From positions 1 through 8,025 of the forward strand of contig CAXGUU010000146.1 of assembly GCA_964012875.1 (NCBI GenBank): a stretch of 8,025 bases of DNA. The letters are read 5' to 3'. Under the pieces are notes generated by a model. That model searched no databases and had not been told where the DNA came from. It was given only the letters and a program-made list of their open reading frames with translations. Source of the stretch: CAXGUU01 sp964012875 (lineage in GTDB: Bacteria; Pseudomonadota; Gammaproteobacteria; Ga0077536). Of the stretch, positions 1-6,612 are shown one piece after another. The position numbers were made by a program, and so were the translations under genes. How positions within the stretch are numbered: the first letter of the stretch is position 1; each line of letters opens with the position of its first letter.

Positions 1-952
1 CCCGGGCAACGATCTCCAGCCGGGAGAAATCGTCGTGCGTAACGCAGTTTTCCTCTGCGCGCCCACCATGCGCAACTGGATGGACCCACCTGGAAACAGC
101 CTCTACCCCTCGACCCCGCTTGGCGAACCCGTTATGGCGACAGCTGTTGGGCGGGTAACGGCGTCGGCAGATCCTGACCTGCCGGTCGGTTCTCGGGTGA
201 ACCTGATCTCAAGCTGGCAGGACTACGTCAAGGTTTCAGGGACCACACTTCGCCGCCCTTCTCTGCTGCCCGATGGCATTACCTACGCCGAAGCCATGGG
301 ACGCTTTGGGCTGAATCCCATGACTGCCTATTTCGGTTTGCTCGAAATCGGCCAGCCGCAGGCGGGCGAAACGCTCGTTGTATCCGGGGCCGCCGGCTCG
401 ACCGGCTCGACTGCCGCACAGATCGGGCGCATCAAGGGTCTGCGCGTTATTGGCATCGCCGGCGGCAAAGAAAAACGTGACTGGCTGACCGGCGAATGCG
501 GCATCGAGGCAGCGATTGACTACAAGTCCGAAAATGTCACGGCCCGGCTTGCTGCACTTTGCCCCAAGGGAATCAACATCTTTTACGACAACGTTGGCGG
601 CGAAATCCTGCAGGCGGCCGTCGACAACATGGCGCCGTTCGGACGCATCGTGCTGTGCGGGCAGATCTCCAGTTACGACAGCGATTCGTCACCGGAAGGC
701 CCGCGTAACATGATGCGCATGGTCTACGGCGGCATCCGCATGCAAGGATTTCTGGCCAGTCATTTCGTCAAGCGCTTCGATGAAGCCATCGCCGCTTTGC
801 GAGGCTGGGCCGATGCGGGAGAAATCGCGTATCGGGAAGATCTGCGATCCGGTTTTGAGAACCTGCCGAATGCTTACATGTCGCTGTTTGATGGTTCAAA
901 TGCGGGAACGCTGCTGGTGGCGGTTAACGACGAAGTCAACGCGACCAACTGA
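1..952 (+). CDS. NADP-dependent oxidoreductase, zinc-independent MDR family (5' end outside window)
   Basis: Medium-chain dehydrogenase/reductase of the leukotriene-B4-dehydrogenase / prostaglandin-reductase / CurA group, cytosolic enzymes that use NADPH to reduce the C=C bond of enones and related carbonyls. The frame is open from base 2 to the TGA at 950-952 (316 codons). Residues before the GTG at 35 (PGNDLQPGEIVV) already match the family N-terminus, so the true start lies left of the window and roughly 20-30 residues are missing; GTG 35 is not the start. Visible family marks are the substrate-domain stretch LGEPVMATAVGRV, the nucleotide-binding loop SGAAGSTGS (about 383-409), IAGGKEK (typical of NADP users), the IDYKSE strand and YDNVGGE. 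No catalytic-domain zinc ligands are seen. The loop is GSTGST, encoded by a 9-base tandem repeat, where the family more often has GAVGS. The substrate cannot be told. The next gene starts 20 bases downstream, so the two are probably co-transcribed. Confidence 0.93.
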   Translation, partial: PGNDLQPGEIVVRNAVFLCAPTMRNWMDPPGNSLYPSTPLGEPVMATAVGRVTASADPDLPVGSRVNLISSWQDYVKVSGTTLRRPSLLPDGITYAEAMGRFGLNPMTAYFGLLEIGQPQAGETLVVSGAAGSTGSTAAQIGRIKGLRVIGIAGGKEKRDWLTGECGIEAAIDYKSENVTARLAALCPKGINIFYDNVGGEILQAAVDNMAPFGRIVLCGQISSYDSDSSPEGPRNMMRMVYGGIRMQGFLASHFVKRFDEAIAALRGWADAGEIAYREDLRSGFENLPNAYMSLFDGSNAGTLLVAVNDEVNATN

Positions 953-972
953 ACGGTGTTGAATTTTTCTCG

Positions 973-2100
973 ATGAGCGCCAGCCCAGGTGCTGTGATGT
1001 TGGGACGGAGAATCTACCTCAACCACGCGGGAACAAGTTGGCCAAAACCGCAGGTCGTTGTTGATGCGGTCCGGGATGCCATGATGAGTTCGCCAGGTCA
1101 ATGGGGCGAACACTTTGAACACGCTCACTGCACAACGGCTGAATTCTTTGGCGTGCGCGATCTCGGGCAGCTTTTGCTGACACCCGGTTGCACGTCTTCA
1201 CTTGCCGTCGGCATTGGGGATATTGATCTCGGCCGGCGCCGTCGCGTGCTGACCAGTGCCTGGGAGCATCACGCAATGCACCGGCCGCTACTGAAACTTG
1301 CCGAGTGCGGCGTCACGTTGGACTACGTCCCACCGAGCGACGAAAGCCCGCTGGATCTGAACCAGGTTGAAGACCACTTATCCAAAGGCGATGTCGGACT
1401 CGTTGCTATTACAGCCTCCGTCAACGTTACGGGCGATTTACTGCCATTCGAAGCAGTGATCGAACTTGCCCATCGGTATGACGTACAGGTCTTGCTCGAT
1501 GCCGCACAAGTGGTCGGGTGGCTCGACCTCAACTTCGTTGAACTCGGCGCCGATTTCATTGCATTCGGCGGCCACAAAGGTCTGCAGGGTCCTTGGGGTA
1601 TCGGGGGCCTCTATATTGCCGACGGCGCTCGAATGAAGTGTGGCGAAACGGTTCGTGAAACGCCGCGATCAGGCCGCAAATCACGACCTGGATACTGTGA
1701 CGCCGGTTCGGTCGATCGAATTGCGCTTGCAGGCTTGCATGCGGCGGTTCGGTGGCTGACGGGCGTCGATCGCGCTCAAACAATAGCGAATGCGCGCGAA
1801 CAGATCCGTCAGGTGGAATCTGCACTGAACGATGTCGGTGCGCGTTGCTTCGGCGTTCTTGAACCATCACATCGAATGCCAACGGTCGCCTTTAGCATCG
1901 GCGATCGAACGAGCTCGGAGATTGCGGCCTCGCTCAGCGCGCTCGGTATAACCGTTGGCAGTGGACTGCAATGCGCCCCGCTTGCCCACAAAACCCTGGG
2001 TACCGACAACGAGGGGCTGGTTCGAATTTCCGTCGGGCCGGAACATAGTGCCCGCGAAATCGAAACAATCATTGCGGTGATTGGCGAACATCTGGTCTAG
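973..2100 (+). CDS. Class V aminotransferase-fold PLP enzyme, cysteine desulfurase-like
   Basis: PLP enzyme of fold type I, NifS/SufS-like, closest in motif style to the small 'cysteine desulfurase family' subgroup (TIGR01977-like, from memory). Such enzymes take sulfur from cysteine, or selenium from selenocysteine, as a persulfide/selenide on an active-site Cys. Seen (numbering from ATG 973): N-terminal NHAGTSWPKP (17-26), WEHHA with the ring-stacking His99, Asn151, Asp176 and Gln179 in LLDAAQ, the Schiff-base Lys202 in GGHKGLQGP, the candidate sulfur-accepting Cys334 in GLQCAPLAHKTLGT, and Arg351 for the substrate carboxylate. The Arg usual five residues before the Cys (RxGxxC) is Gly329 here, so the activity may differ from a true desulfurase. 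ATG 997 (residue 9) is an alternative start with a better ribosome site. The length of 367-375 aa is normal for the subgroup. It lies 20 bases after the oxidoreductase and 163 bases before a selenoprotein gene, which makes a selenium-delivery role possible but unproven. Confidence 0.88.
   Translation: MSASPGAVMLGRRIYLNHAGTSWPKPQVVVDAVRDAMMSSPGQWGEHFEHAHCTTAEFFGVRDLGQLLLTPGCTSSLAVGIGDIDLGRRRRVLTSAWEHHAMHRPLLKLAECGVTLDYVPPSDESPLDLNQVEDHLSKGDVGLVAITASVNVTGDLLPFEAVIELAHRYDVQVLLDAAQVVGWLDLNFVELGADFIAFGGHKGLQGPWGIGGLYIADGARMKCGETVRETPRSGRKSRPGYCDAGSVDRIALAGLHAAVRWLTGVDRAQTIANAREQIRQVESALNDVGARCFGVLEPSHRMPTVAFSIGDRTSSEIAASLSALGITVGSGLQCAPLAHKTLGTDNEGLVRISVGPEHSAREIETIIAVIGEHLV
987..991 (+). promoter_or_regulatory. 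Ribosome binding site favouring the internal start at 997
   Basis: AGGTG lies 5 bases before ATG 997. No purine-rich site precedes ATG 973, whose upstream sequence is gaatttttctcg. Residues 1-8 from ATG 973 also fall before the first conserved motif, so translation may really begin at 997. Confidence 0.45.
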
Positions 2101-2112
2101 CCACGCTGGCTA
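2098..2112 (+). repeat. Short perfect inverted repeat over the stop codon
   Basis: TAGCCA-CGC-TGGCTA forms a 6-bp stem with a 3-base loop and includes the TAG stop of the PLP enzyme gene. No T-run follows on either strand, so it is not a standard intrinsic terminator. It could stabilise a 3' mRNA end, or be chance. The rest of the 2101-2263 gap shows no gene and no promoter that I would defend. Confidence 0.3.
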
Positions 2113-2250
2113 AAATGGCGGCGAAGTTTTGAAAAACGCGCACAAACGCAGTGCAAGTAGTGGGCCTTGGTACCTTCACGCCTTTCCGCTCCGCCCTTTG
2201 ATATCGTTACAACATTGCGATCCCCCGTCCCAGCGCCAGACATCAATCAC

Positions 2251-2255
2251 GAGGT
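2251..2255 (+). promoter_or_regulatory. Ribosome binding site of the selenoprotein gene
   Basis: GAGGT ends 8 bases before ATG 2264. This supports that start and shows the gene is translated from its own site rather than coupled to the upstream gene. Confidence 0.65.
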
Positions 2256-2263
2256 AAACACCC

Positions 2264-3490
2264 ATGGTGCGTCTCGCCGATACACCCGAAAGCCTCCGCC
2301 TGTTTCTCGAACAATTGGAATGCCCGACCTATAACGAGCAACCGTGGGTTGAACCACCGCCACTCGATCAATGTCGCGTCGCAATCATCTCAACCGCAGG
2401 GCTGCAGGAGCGTGGCGACCGACCCTTCACGCTTGGCAGCGATATGTCAGCCCTCGGGCAGGGCGACTATCGGGTCATTGGTGGACAAACGCCGGCGAGC
2501 GACATTGTTATGAGCCATGTCTCTACCAACTTCGACCGCAGCGGATTTCAGCAGGACATCAATGTCGCGTTTCCTATTGACCGCCTGCGCGAAATGGCTA
2601 GCGACGGCGTGATTGGGTCGGTTGCCGACTTTCACTATTCGTTCATGGGCGCGAGTTCGCCGGAACAAATGAAGCCGGCCGTTGATCGTCTCATACCGTT
2701 ACTGAAAAAGGATGCTGTCGATGTCGTGCTGCTGGTCCCGATATGACCCTTCTGCACGCGCGCCGTTGGCGGGCTGGCTCACTATATTGAAAGTGCCGGA
2801 ATTGCGACGACCCAGATCTCCCTGATACGTGAACACTCCGAGGTGATGAGGCCACCGCGCGCTTTGTGGGTGACATTTGAACTAGGACGCCCGCTCGGGC
2901 CGCCCAACGACCGCGAATTTCAGCGCGGCGTGTTGCTCGCGACACTCAGATTGCTTGCAGCCGCGAAGGGGCCGATATTGGACGACTATCCATTCGACGC
3001 GCCGGCACGCGACGAGGATCAGCAGCCCTGGGTTTGCCCGCTCAGTTTTGCACGAGAACAACAGGCGCTCGGAGGCGCCGAGCGTGTCACACAACTATTG
3101 CTCGAAGAATTTGCGAGTTTGCGACCGTGGTTTGAGCGAACATTGGGGCAAAGCGGGCGCACGAGTTTTGGCGCGAGTGGCCTGGAACTCGACGAAATCG
3201 CGAAATTGCTCGGCGGCCTGTTTGAATCCACATTGCCGCCCTCGCCACGTTCGGACTTGTCGTTGGCCGATGTCATTCGACTTTCGCTCGAAGATCTTAA
3301 AACGTATTACTTCGAAGCCGCCGCCGCACAACCGGGCAGCGCGAGCGCCGCTGATTTGAGGCGCTGGTTCTGGCGGGATACCCAGGCCGCAGATATCGTG
3401 CGCGAGCTTGGCGACCGCCTGCGCGCCATGGACAATCCGGCACTTAAACTTACCGGCGAAGTGTTTGTGGTGCCGAGAGCCGAAGCATAG
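2264..3490 (+). CDS. Selenoprotein, GrdB family (glycine/betaine/sarcosine/D-proline reductase selenoprotein B-like), with in-frame UGA as Sec161
   Basis: One 408-residue gene read through TGA 2744-2746. The frame is 2 on both sides, with no other stop from 2264 to the TAG at 3488-3490. The product follows PF07355-type (GrdB-like) proteins throughout. It has an AIISTAGLQERGDRPF strand and loop (about 44-59), SHVSTNFDRS and QDINVAFPIDRLREMASDG (about 84-113), GSVADFHYSFMGA (about 117-129), then VVLLVPI-U-PFC with Sec161 and Cys164 in a UxxC redox motif. After it come ESAGIATTQISL and PPRALWVTFELGRPLG (from about 197), and a C-terminal helical part with EDLKTYYFEAAAAQPGS, RRWFWRDTQAA and an end in VFVVPRAEA. 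Upstream and downstream halves are both needed for the fold, so the UGA is internal. Clostridial GrdB is the substrate-binding, Sec-carrying subunit of glycine reductase. No GrdA, GrdE or Prd partner is present here, so the family name does not give the reaction; a cytosolic thiol/selenol redox role is inferred. No signal peptide or membrane segment. Expression should depend on selenium supply. Confidence 0.9.
2744..2746 (+). other. Recoded UGA selenocysteine codon (Sec161)
   Basis: TGA sits in frame between GTC CCG ATA and CCC TTC TGC, giving Pro-Ile-Sec-Pro-Phe-Cys. The position matches the UxxC redox centre of GrdB/PrdB-type proteins, where Sec precedes a Cys by three residues. Conserved family sequence continues in the same frame on both sides, which argues against a true stop or a frameshift. 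Confidence 0.88.
2754..2778 (+). promoter_or_regulatory. Bacterial SECIS-like hairpin just after the UGA
   Basis: The RNA can fold with CGCC (2761-2764) paired to GGCG (2768-2771) around a GUU loop (2765-2767). Below a G-G mismatch come pairs 2758-2774 and 2759-2773, and below a 2x2 internal loop 2754-2778 and 2755-2777. The loop begins with G and lies 18 bases after the UGA, within the spacing known for bacterial SECIS elements and equal, from memory, to that of E. coli fdhF. The element would recruit SelB with Sec-tRNA. I folded it by eye only; the lower stem is weak, and no bulged U like that of fdhF is obvious. Confidence 0.6.
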
Positions 3491-3731
3491 CGAACTCATT
3501 TCAACCGCGGCGACCCGGGAAGCAATCGCGATAATCAGGAACAGCGTCCCGTTGAAAGCGGAAACGACCAGTACGGCTATCGTCCGAACGTAGTGAAGGA
3601 AACAGCTTCTCTGTCGGCTCAGGCATTGCCGATAGTTGGCGCGGTTGAAACCGGTTTAAGCGCTGGGCGCCAGGTCGCGGCTGGCCTTCGCGATTCAGCA
3701 TGAGCGAATAATACAGCGACAGCGTCAGATC
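3491..3731. other. Convergent intergenic region, no gene recognised
   Basis: 241 bases between the stop of the selenoprotein gene (+) and the stop of the propeller gene (-). There is no T-run typical of an intrinsic terminator. A weak hairpin (GCCAG 3669-3673 with CTGGC 3681-3685, 7-base loop) and a 10-base palindrome AAACCGGTTT (3648-3657) are present but have no supported role. No tRNA-like fold, including tRNA-Sec, was found. Short open frames on both strands show no family resemblance. Confidence 0.6.
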
Positions 3732-5357
3732 CTATCGCTCTATTCTCACCACGCGCGGCGTTGCCGCCGGCAATGAGGAGTAGGCAGACCACAGATCGCC
3801 CGTTTTCGGATCGACGGCAAGGTGGCGCGTGTACGCTGGATTGGACGGTAACGGGATCGTCAGGGCCGAATGGTCGCCCGGATTGAACAGCACCATGCTT
3901 GACGCCAGTGCGCCCGTTACCCAGATCTCGCCCGAGCGCGGATCGGTCTCCGCATCGTAGCCGCCCAGCGCGCCGGGGCCGATCACAAAACGCGTAAACG
4001 ATTCGTCAGCCGGATCGAAGCGCGTCAGGTGACCGGTTGTCCACTCAGGAATCCAGAGTTGATTGCCCGGCCCGATTGCCGGGCGGCGTGGCCCGAGATT
4101 GTCACCGGGCATGCCATACAGTTTGGACGTACCGTCATTAGTGTCGTACATCACCACTGTGTTGCCGGCGAGTTGCGTACTGTAGAGCCGGCCGGTGCCG
4201 TCAATCTGTAAGCCATAGGGCAACGGCAGACCCTGCGCGTCAGTCAGACCGGCGGACGGAATGTCGAAATGGGTGACGGTTTCGGTTGCCGGATCAAACA
4301 TACCGATTTGCTCGGTCCTGGCGAAGTAATCGTTGAACCAGATTCGCCCGCGGCCATCAAGCGCCAGACTGTGCGCGTACATCCCGATAGCAAAAGTTTC
4401 GAACTGGCCAGTGGCCGGATCCAGCCGCACCAACTCATGGGTACCGCCAAGCACAATCCACAGATGGCCGTGACGATCAAAAACGAGCGCACGCGCCTGG
4501 CCCCAGCCTTCGGCACCGGCTGGCCGGATCGTGTAGGTCTGATACTCGCTACTTGCGGCATCAAGGGCCCAGATCACGTCGCCAAAAAAAGCCGTGATCC
4601 AGACTCGACCCGCCGGGCCGATGACAAGATCGTGCGGTAACGCCTGCGCCGCCGGCAGCGGGTATTCGGTAATGCGTACGTTGGCGAGACGTTCGATATT
4701 TTGGGGCCGCGGTGGCGTCAATGCATCGACCCGGTCTGCGTCCAGGTGGCGGGTGAGCCATGCGACATAAGCGGCATCGTCAAAGTCGGGTGGCAACAGC
4801 TCGTACTGATCGATTGCACGCATCAGCGCAAAGGCCTCCGCCCATTGTTGCGACGTCCGTGGCTTCCCGTCGACTAGCAGGCGCGCAGCATCGAGTTCGT
4901 GGCAGGAGGTACAGTTGAGCAGGAACTCCCGCTTCATATCGCCGTCCGGCAGCAGTTCGAGCCATGCCGCGCTCGGTATCCTCACCCTGAAATCCGGATC
5001 GTCCGCCAGCTTGAGGTCATGTGTCGTGACGCTGTCGACGCCGGCCTCGATTGTTCGCACCGGTGCCGCAAGTACACCGGATTCCGCTTTCAGATCATAG
5101 TCATCATCGGCGCCGAGCACGAGCCGGTAGCGACCGTTGAGTCCGCTGAAGGTGCTGAAGGTGATTCCGCTGCGCTGGGCGGTAGCCGAAATCAACGCAC
5201 CGCTCGCGGGGACACTGTTGTGTGTAATGGCGCCTGCTATGGAGCGACACGGCCTGTCGTGCTGGTCGCACGCGTCGGCGAGCGGCGCATCAACAACCAG
5301 AAACAGAAAAAGCAGCAGGGTCAGTGCGCTCAGAGGCAAGGGCACACGATTGTTCAT
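3732..5357 (-). CDS. Secreted c-type haem / Vgb-like beta-propeller protein with carboxypeptidase-regulatory-like domain
   Basis: 541-residue multidomain exported protein. In order: a Sec signal peptide (1-29; hydrophobic core about 10-22, cleavage likely after ALADA), a carboxypeptidase-regulatory-like beta-sandwich (about 38-115; IAGAITHNSVPASGALISA and GLNGRYRL), a small cytochrome-c-like segment with CTSCH at 149-153 (haem attachment at Cys149 and Cys152, axial His153; Met179 is a possible distal ligand) ending near AYVAWLTRHL (about 197-206), then a beta-propeller (about 227-541). The propeller has repeated blades such as HDLVIGPAGRVWIT, ALVFDRHGHLWIV and SLALDGRGRIWFND, the pattern of virginiamycin B lyase-like (COG4257) and NHL/SMP-30-type propellers. 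Haem should be attached in the periplasm. The substrate is unknown, and antibiotic lyase activity should not be assumed. The precursor Cys at 30 lacks a good lipobox (ADAC). Its ATG overlaps the TGA of the epoxide hydrolase gene (ATGA, 5354-5357) and has no clear ribosome site, implying translational coupling. Confidence 0.88.
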   Translation of the reverse strand: MNNRVPLPLSALTLLLFLFLVVDAPLADACDQHDRPCRSIAGAITHNSVPASGALISATAQRSGITFSTFSGLNGRYRLVLGADDDYDLKAESGVLAAPVRTIEAGVDSVTTHDLKLADDPDFRVRIPSAAWLELLPDGDMKREFLLNCTSCHELDAARLLVDGKPRTSQQWAEAFALMRAIDQYELLPPDFDDAAYVAWLTRHLDADRVDALTPPRPQNIERLANVRITEYPLPAAQALPHDLVIGPAGRVWITAFFGDVIWALDAASSEYQTYTIRPAGAEGWGQARALVFDRHGHLWIVLGGTHELVRLDPATGQFETFAIGMYAHSLALDGRGRIWFNDYFARTEQIGMFDPATETVTHFDIPSAGLTDAQGLPLPYGLQIDGTGRLYSTQLAGNTVVMYDTNDGTSKLYGMPGDNLGPRRPAIGPGNQLWIPEWTTGHLTRFDPADESFTRFVIGPGALGGYDAETDPRSGEIWVTGALASSMVLFNPGDHSALTIPLPSNPAYTRHLAVDPKTGDLWSAYSSLPAATPRVVRIER

Positions 5358-6313
5358 TGCTTAGCGCTGAGGCTTGCCAGAAACCGCAGGATCGCGGCAT
5401 TGGTCTTCGCCGGCTGCTCCATCTGAACCCAGTGACCGGCATCGTCAATGATTTCGATGAACCGTAAATCGTCGAACGACTTTTCGAACTCGGTCCGCCA
5501 ATCATCATTAATCATCAGCGCCACATCCTGCCTGCCAGCGGCGAACGCGGCAGGTCGCGTGAAGCGCGCGCCGTCGATTTCAGGGGTGATTTCGACCATC
5601 CTCGGAATATTTCGGTACCAGGAATTGGGGCCAAAGAAGCCGCTTTTTTCATATTCGCTGACGTAGACGCGAAGGTCGTCCTCGGTCAGCCAGGGCGGCA
5701 GTTCAGCGGGCGGTGGGAACACATCACGAAAGCTCGCCCGCGCCGGAAAATTAATCTGGTTTAGGAAAGTGCCAGCCGGTGCCTGCGCACCAAGTCCGTA
5801 ATAGATGCCGGCGAGTGATCCATAAAGGTCAGCCTCGAGATCGGCTTCGGCGAGACCCGGGGTCTGAAACAAACGTGCATACCAGAAACCATCCTGTGGT
5901 GGATCGCAGTAGTCCGCCGGGAAACGCCAGAATGGTACCGAAAGCCCCATGATGGCAGTACAGGTATCTGGATGCAGCAACGCGGTGTTCCATGCGGCGA
6001 TACAACCCCAGTCGTGGCCAATCAAGGTGAATTCATCGTACCCCAGCGCCTTCGACAAACCGACAACATCAGCCGCGAGCTCCCGCACGTTATACGCCTC
6101 GCTGTCCTGCGGTGCGCTGCTGCCGCCATAGCCTCGCTGGTTGGGTACGGCCACCCGGTACCCCGCTTCGATAATGGGCTGAATCTGGTGGCGCCATAAG
6201 TACCAGCACTGAGGCCAGCCGTGCAGCAGGATCACCAGGGGGCCATCACCTTCGACGACAGTTTCGAGGGTTACACCGTTGGTTTCGATTGGCCTGAGTT
6301 CGTAGTTCGTCAT
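5354..6313 (-). CDS. Alpha/beta hydrolase, soluble epoxide hydrolase type
   Basis: 319-residue cytosolic hydrolase, likely converting an epoxide to a vicinal diol through a covalent ester intermediate. Seen: HGWP oxyanion-hole motif (31-34), QRGYGGSS (59-66), nucleophile Asp101 in GHDWG (an Asp, as in epoxide hydrolases and dehalogenases, not the Ser of esterases), charge-relay Asp263 in AGRQD, and His294 in DDAGHW. Two lid tyrosines sit where epoxide hydrolases activate the ring oxygen: Tyr145 in WYARLFQTPG, which lines up with DYQLYFQEPG of mammalian sEH, and Tyr233 in SWYRN, which lines up with NWYRN. Both tyrosines favour epoxide hydrolase over haloalkane dehalogenase. ATG 6313 gives the usual family N-terminus and only a weak upstream GAG. 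It is the first gene of a two-gene minus-strand unit, overlapping the secreted haem/propeller gene by 4 bases, and is divergent from the PF10118 gene. Substrate unknown. Confidence 0.92.
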   Translation of the reverse strand: MTNYELRPIETNGVTLETVVEGDGPLVILLHGWPQCWYLWRHQIQPIIEAGYRVAVPNQRGYGGSSAPQDSEAYNVRELAADVVGLSKALGYDEFTLIGHDWGCIAAWNTALLHPDTCTAIMGLSVPFWRFPADYCDPPQDGFWYARLFQTPGLAEADLEADLYGSLAGIYYGLGAQAPAGTFLNQINFPARASFRDVFPPPAELPPWLTEDDLRVYVSEYEKSGFFGPNSWYRNIPRMVEITPEIDGARFTRPAAFAAGRQDVALMINDDWRTEFEKSFDDLRFIEIIDDAGHWVQMEQPAKTNAAILRFLASLSAKQ

Positions 6314-6460
6314 GGTAATCTCGCGCTGTTCAAACTTTAGGGACTGCGGGGAAGATTTCGACGCATCCCCATTTACTTCGAGGGTATAGAGTATGCCGTG
6401 GTTTGCGCGACTCGAACCGTCGTTCGCAGAAAAGTCGGGGCCTCATCGCGCGTATACATA

Positions 6461-6473
6461 AATCTTTTAGATT
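6461..6473. promoter_or_regulatory. Perfect AT-rich palindrome, possible operator
   Basis: AATCT-TTT-AGATT is a 5-bp inverted repeat around TTT in the divergent promoter region, next to a GTATAC palindrome at 6452-6457. Its place and symmetry fit a dimeric repressor site, but it is short, no regulator gene is in the window, and chance is possible. Confidence 0.25.
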
Positions 6474-6600
6474 GCACTAGGATGGCATGAATTCGAGCGC
6501 GCATGCGTTCCGCGCCCACGGGATCGGCCTGAACGGTGGGCCGGAGACCGATGGCCGGCCCGGTCGACATCGTCAACCGACAAACTCACGAGCCAACCGT

Positions 6601-6606
6601 GGGGAG
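6601..6606 (+). promoter_or_regulatory. Ribosome binding site fixing the start at 6613
   Basis: GGGGAG lies 6 bases before ATG 6613, near-ideal spacing. It runs directly into ATG 6607, so 6607 is too close to be served. The upstream ATG 6487 has no comparable site. Confidence 0.75.
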
Positions 6607-6612
6607 ATGTCT

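Larger units (their letters stand above)
6314..6612. promoter_or_regulatory. Divergent promoter region between the epoxide hydrolase and metal-hydrolase operons
   Basis: 299 bases separate the two divergent starts (6313 on minus, 6613 on plus), so promoters for both units should lie here. AT-rich patches occur at 6372-6394 (ggtatagagtatg) and 6452-6473 (gtatacataaat and following), the only places resembling -10 boxes. I could not pair them with convincing -35 boxes. An in-frame ATG at 6487 would add 42 residues to the plus-strand protein, but that stretch looks like non-coding leader. Confidence 0.45.

Noticed and set aside
35..37. GTG 35 as start of the NADP oxidoreductase
   Set aside because: The frame is open further upstream to the window edge and those residues match the family N-terminus.
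391..409. Tandem 9-base repeat CCGGCTCGA x2
   Set aside because: It encodes the GSTGST nucleotide-binding loop in frame; explained by coding sequence rather than a repeat element.
2264..2746. A complete 160-aa gene ending at TGA 2744
   Set aside because: It would end just before the conserved UxxC cysteine, and the family sequence continues in the same frame after the TGA; it is the N-terminal part of the selenoprotein.
2740..2845. Pseudogene or frameshift explanation for the broken GrdB-like gene
   Set aside because: No frame change is needed, only one stop occurs, it is exactly UGA, and it sits at the known Sec position with a Cys three residues on and a hairpin downstream.
2843..3490. 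A separate 215-aa gene starting at GTG 2843
   Set aside because: The start lies inside conserved family sequence, there is no convincing ribosome site, and the frame is open back to the TGA and matches the upstream half.
3480..3600. Minus-strand hydrophobic stretch resembling a membrane helix (VLVVSAFNGTLFLIIAIA)
   Set aside because: The frame is closed by a stop shortly upstream (near 3655), has no plausible start or ribosome site, and runs antisense into the selenoprotein gene; probably chance or a very decayed remnant.
3669..3685. Intrinsic terminator between the convergent genes
   Set aside because: Only a 5-bp stem with a 7-base loop and no T-run on either strand.
4899..5426. 175-aa plus-strand open frame
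   Set aside because: Antisense to the start of the haem/propeller gene and the end of the hydrolase; no recognisable domain.
6487..6612. N-terminal extension of the PF10118 protein from ATG 6487
   Set aside because: No ribosome site precedes it, the 42 residues are unlike the family, and GGGGAG is correctly placed for ATG 6613.
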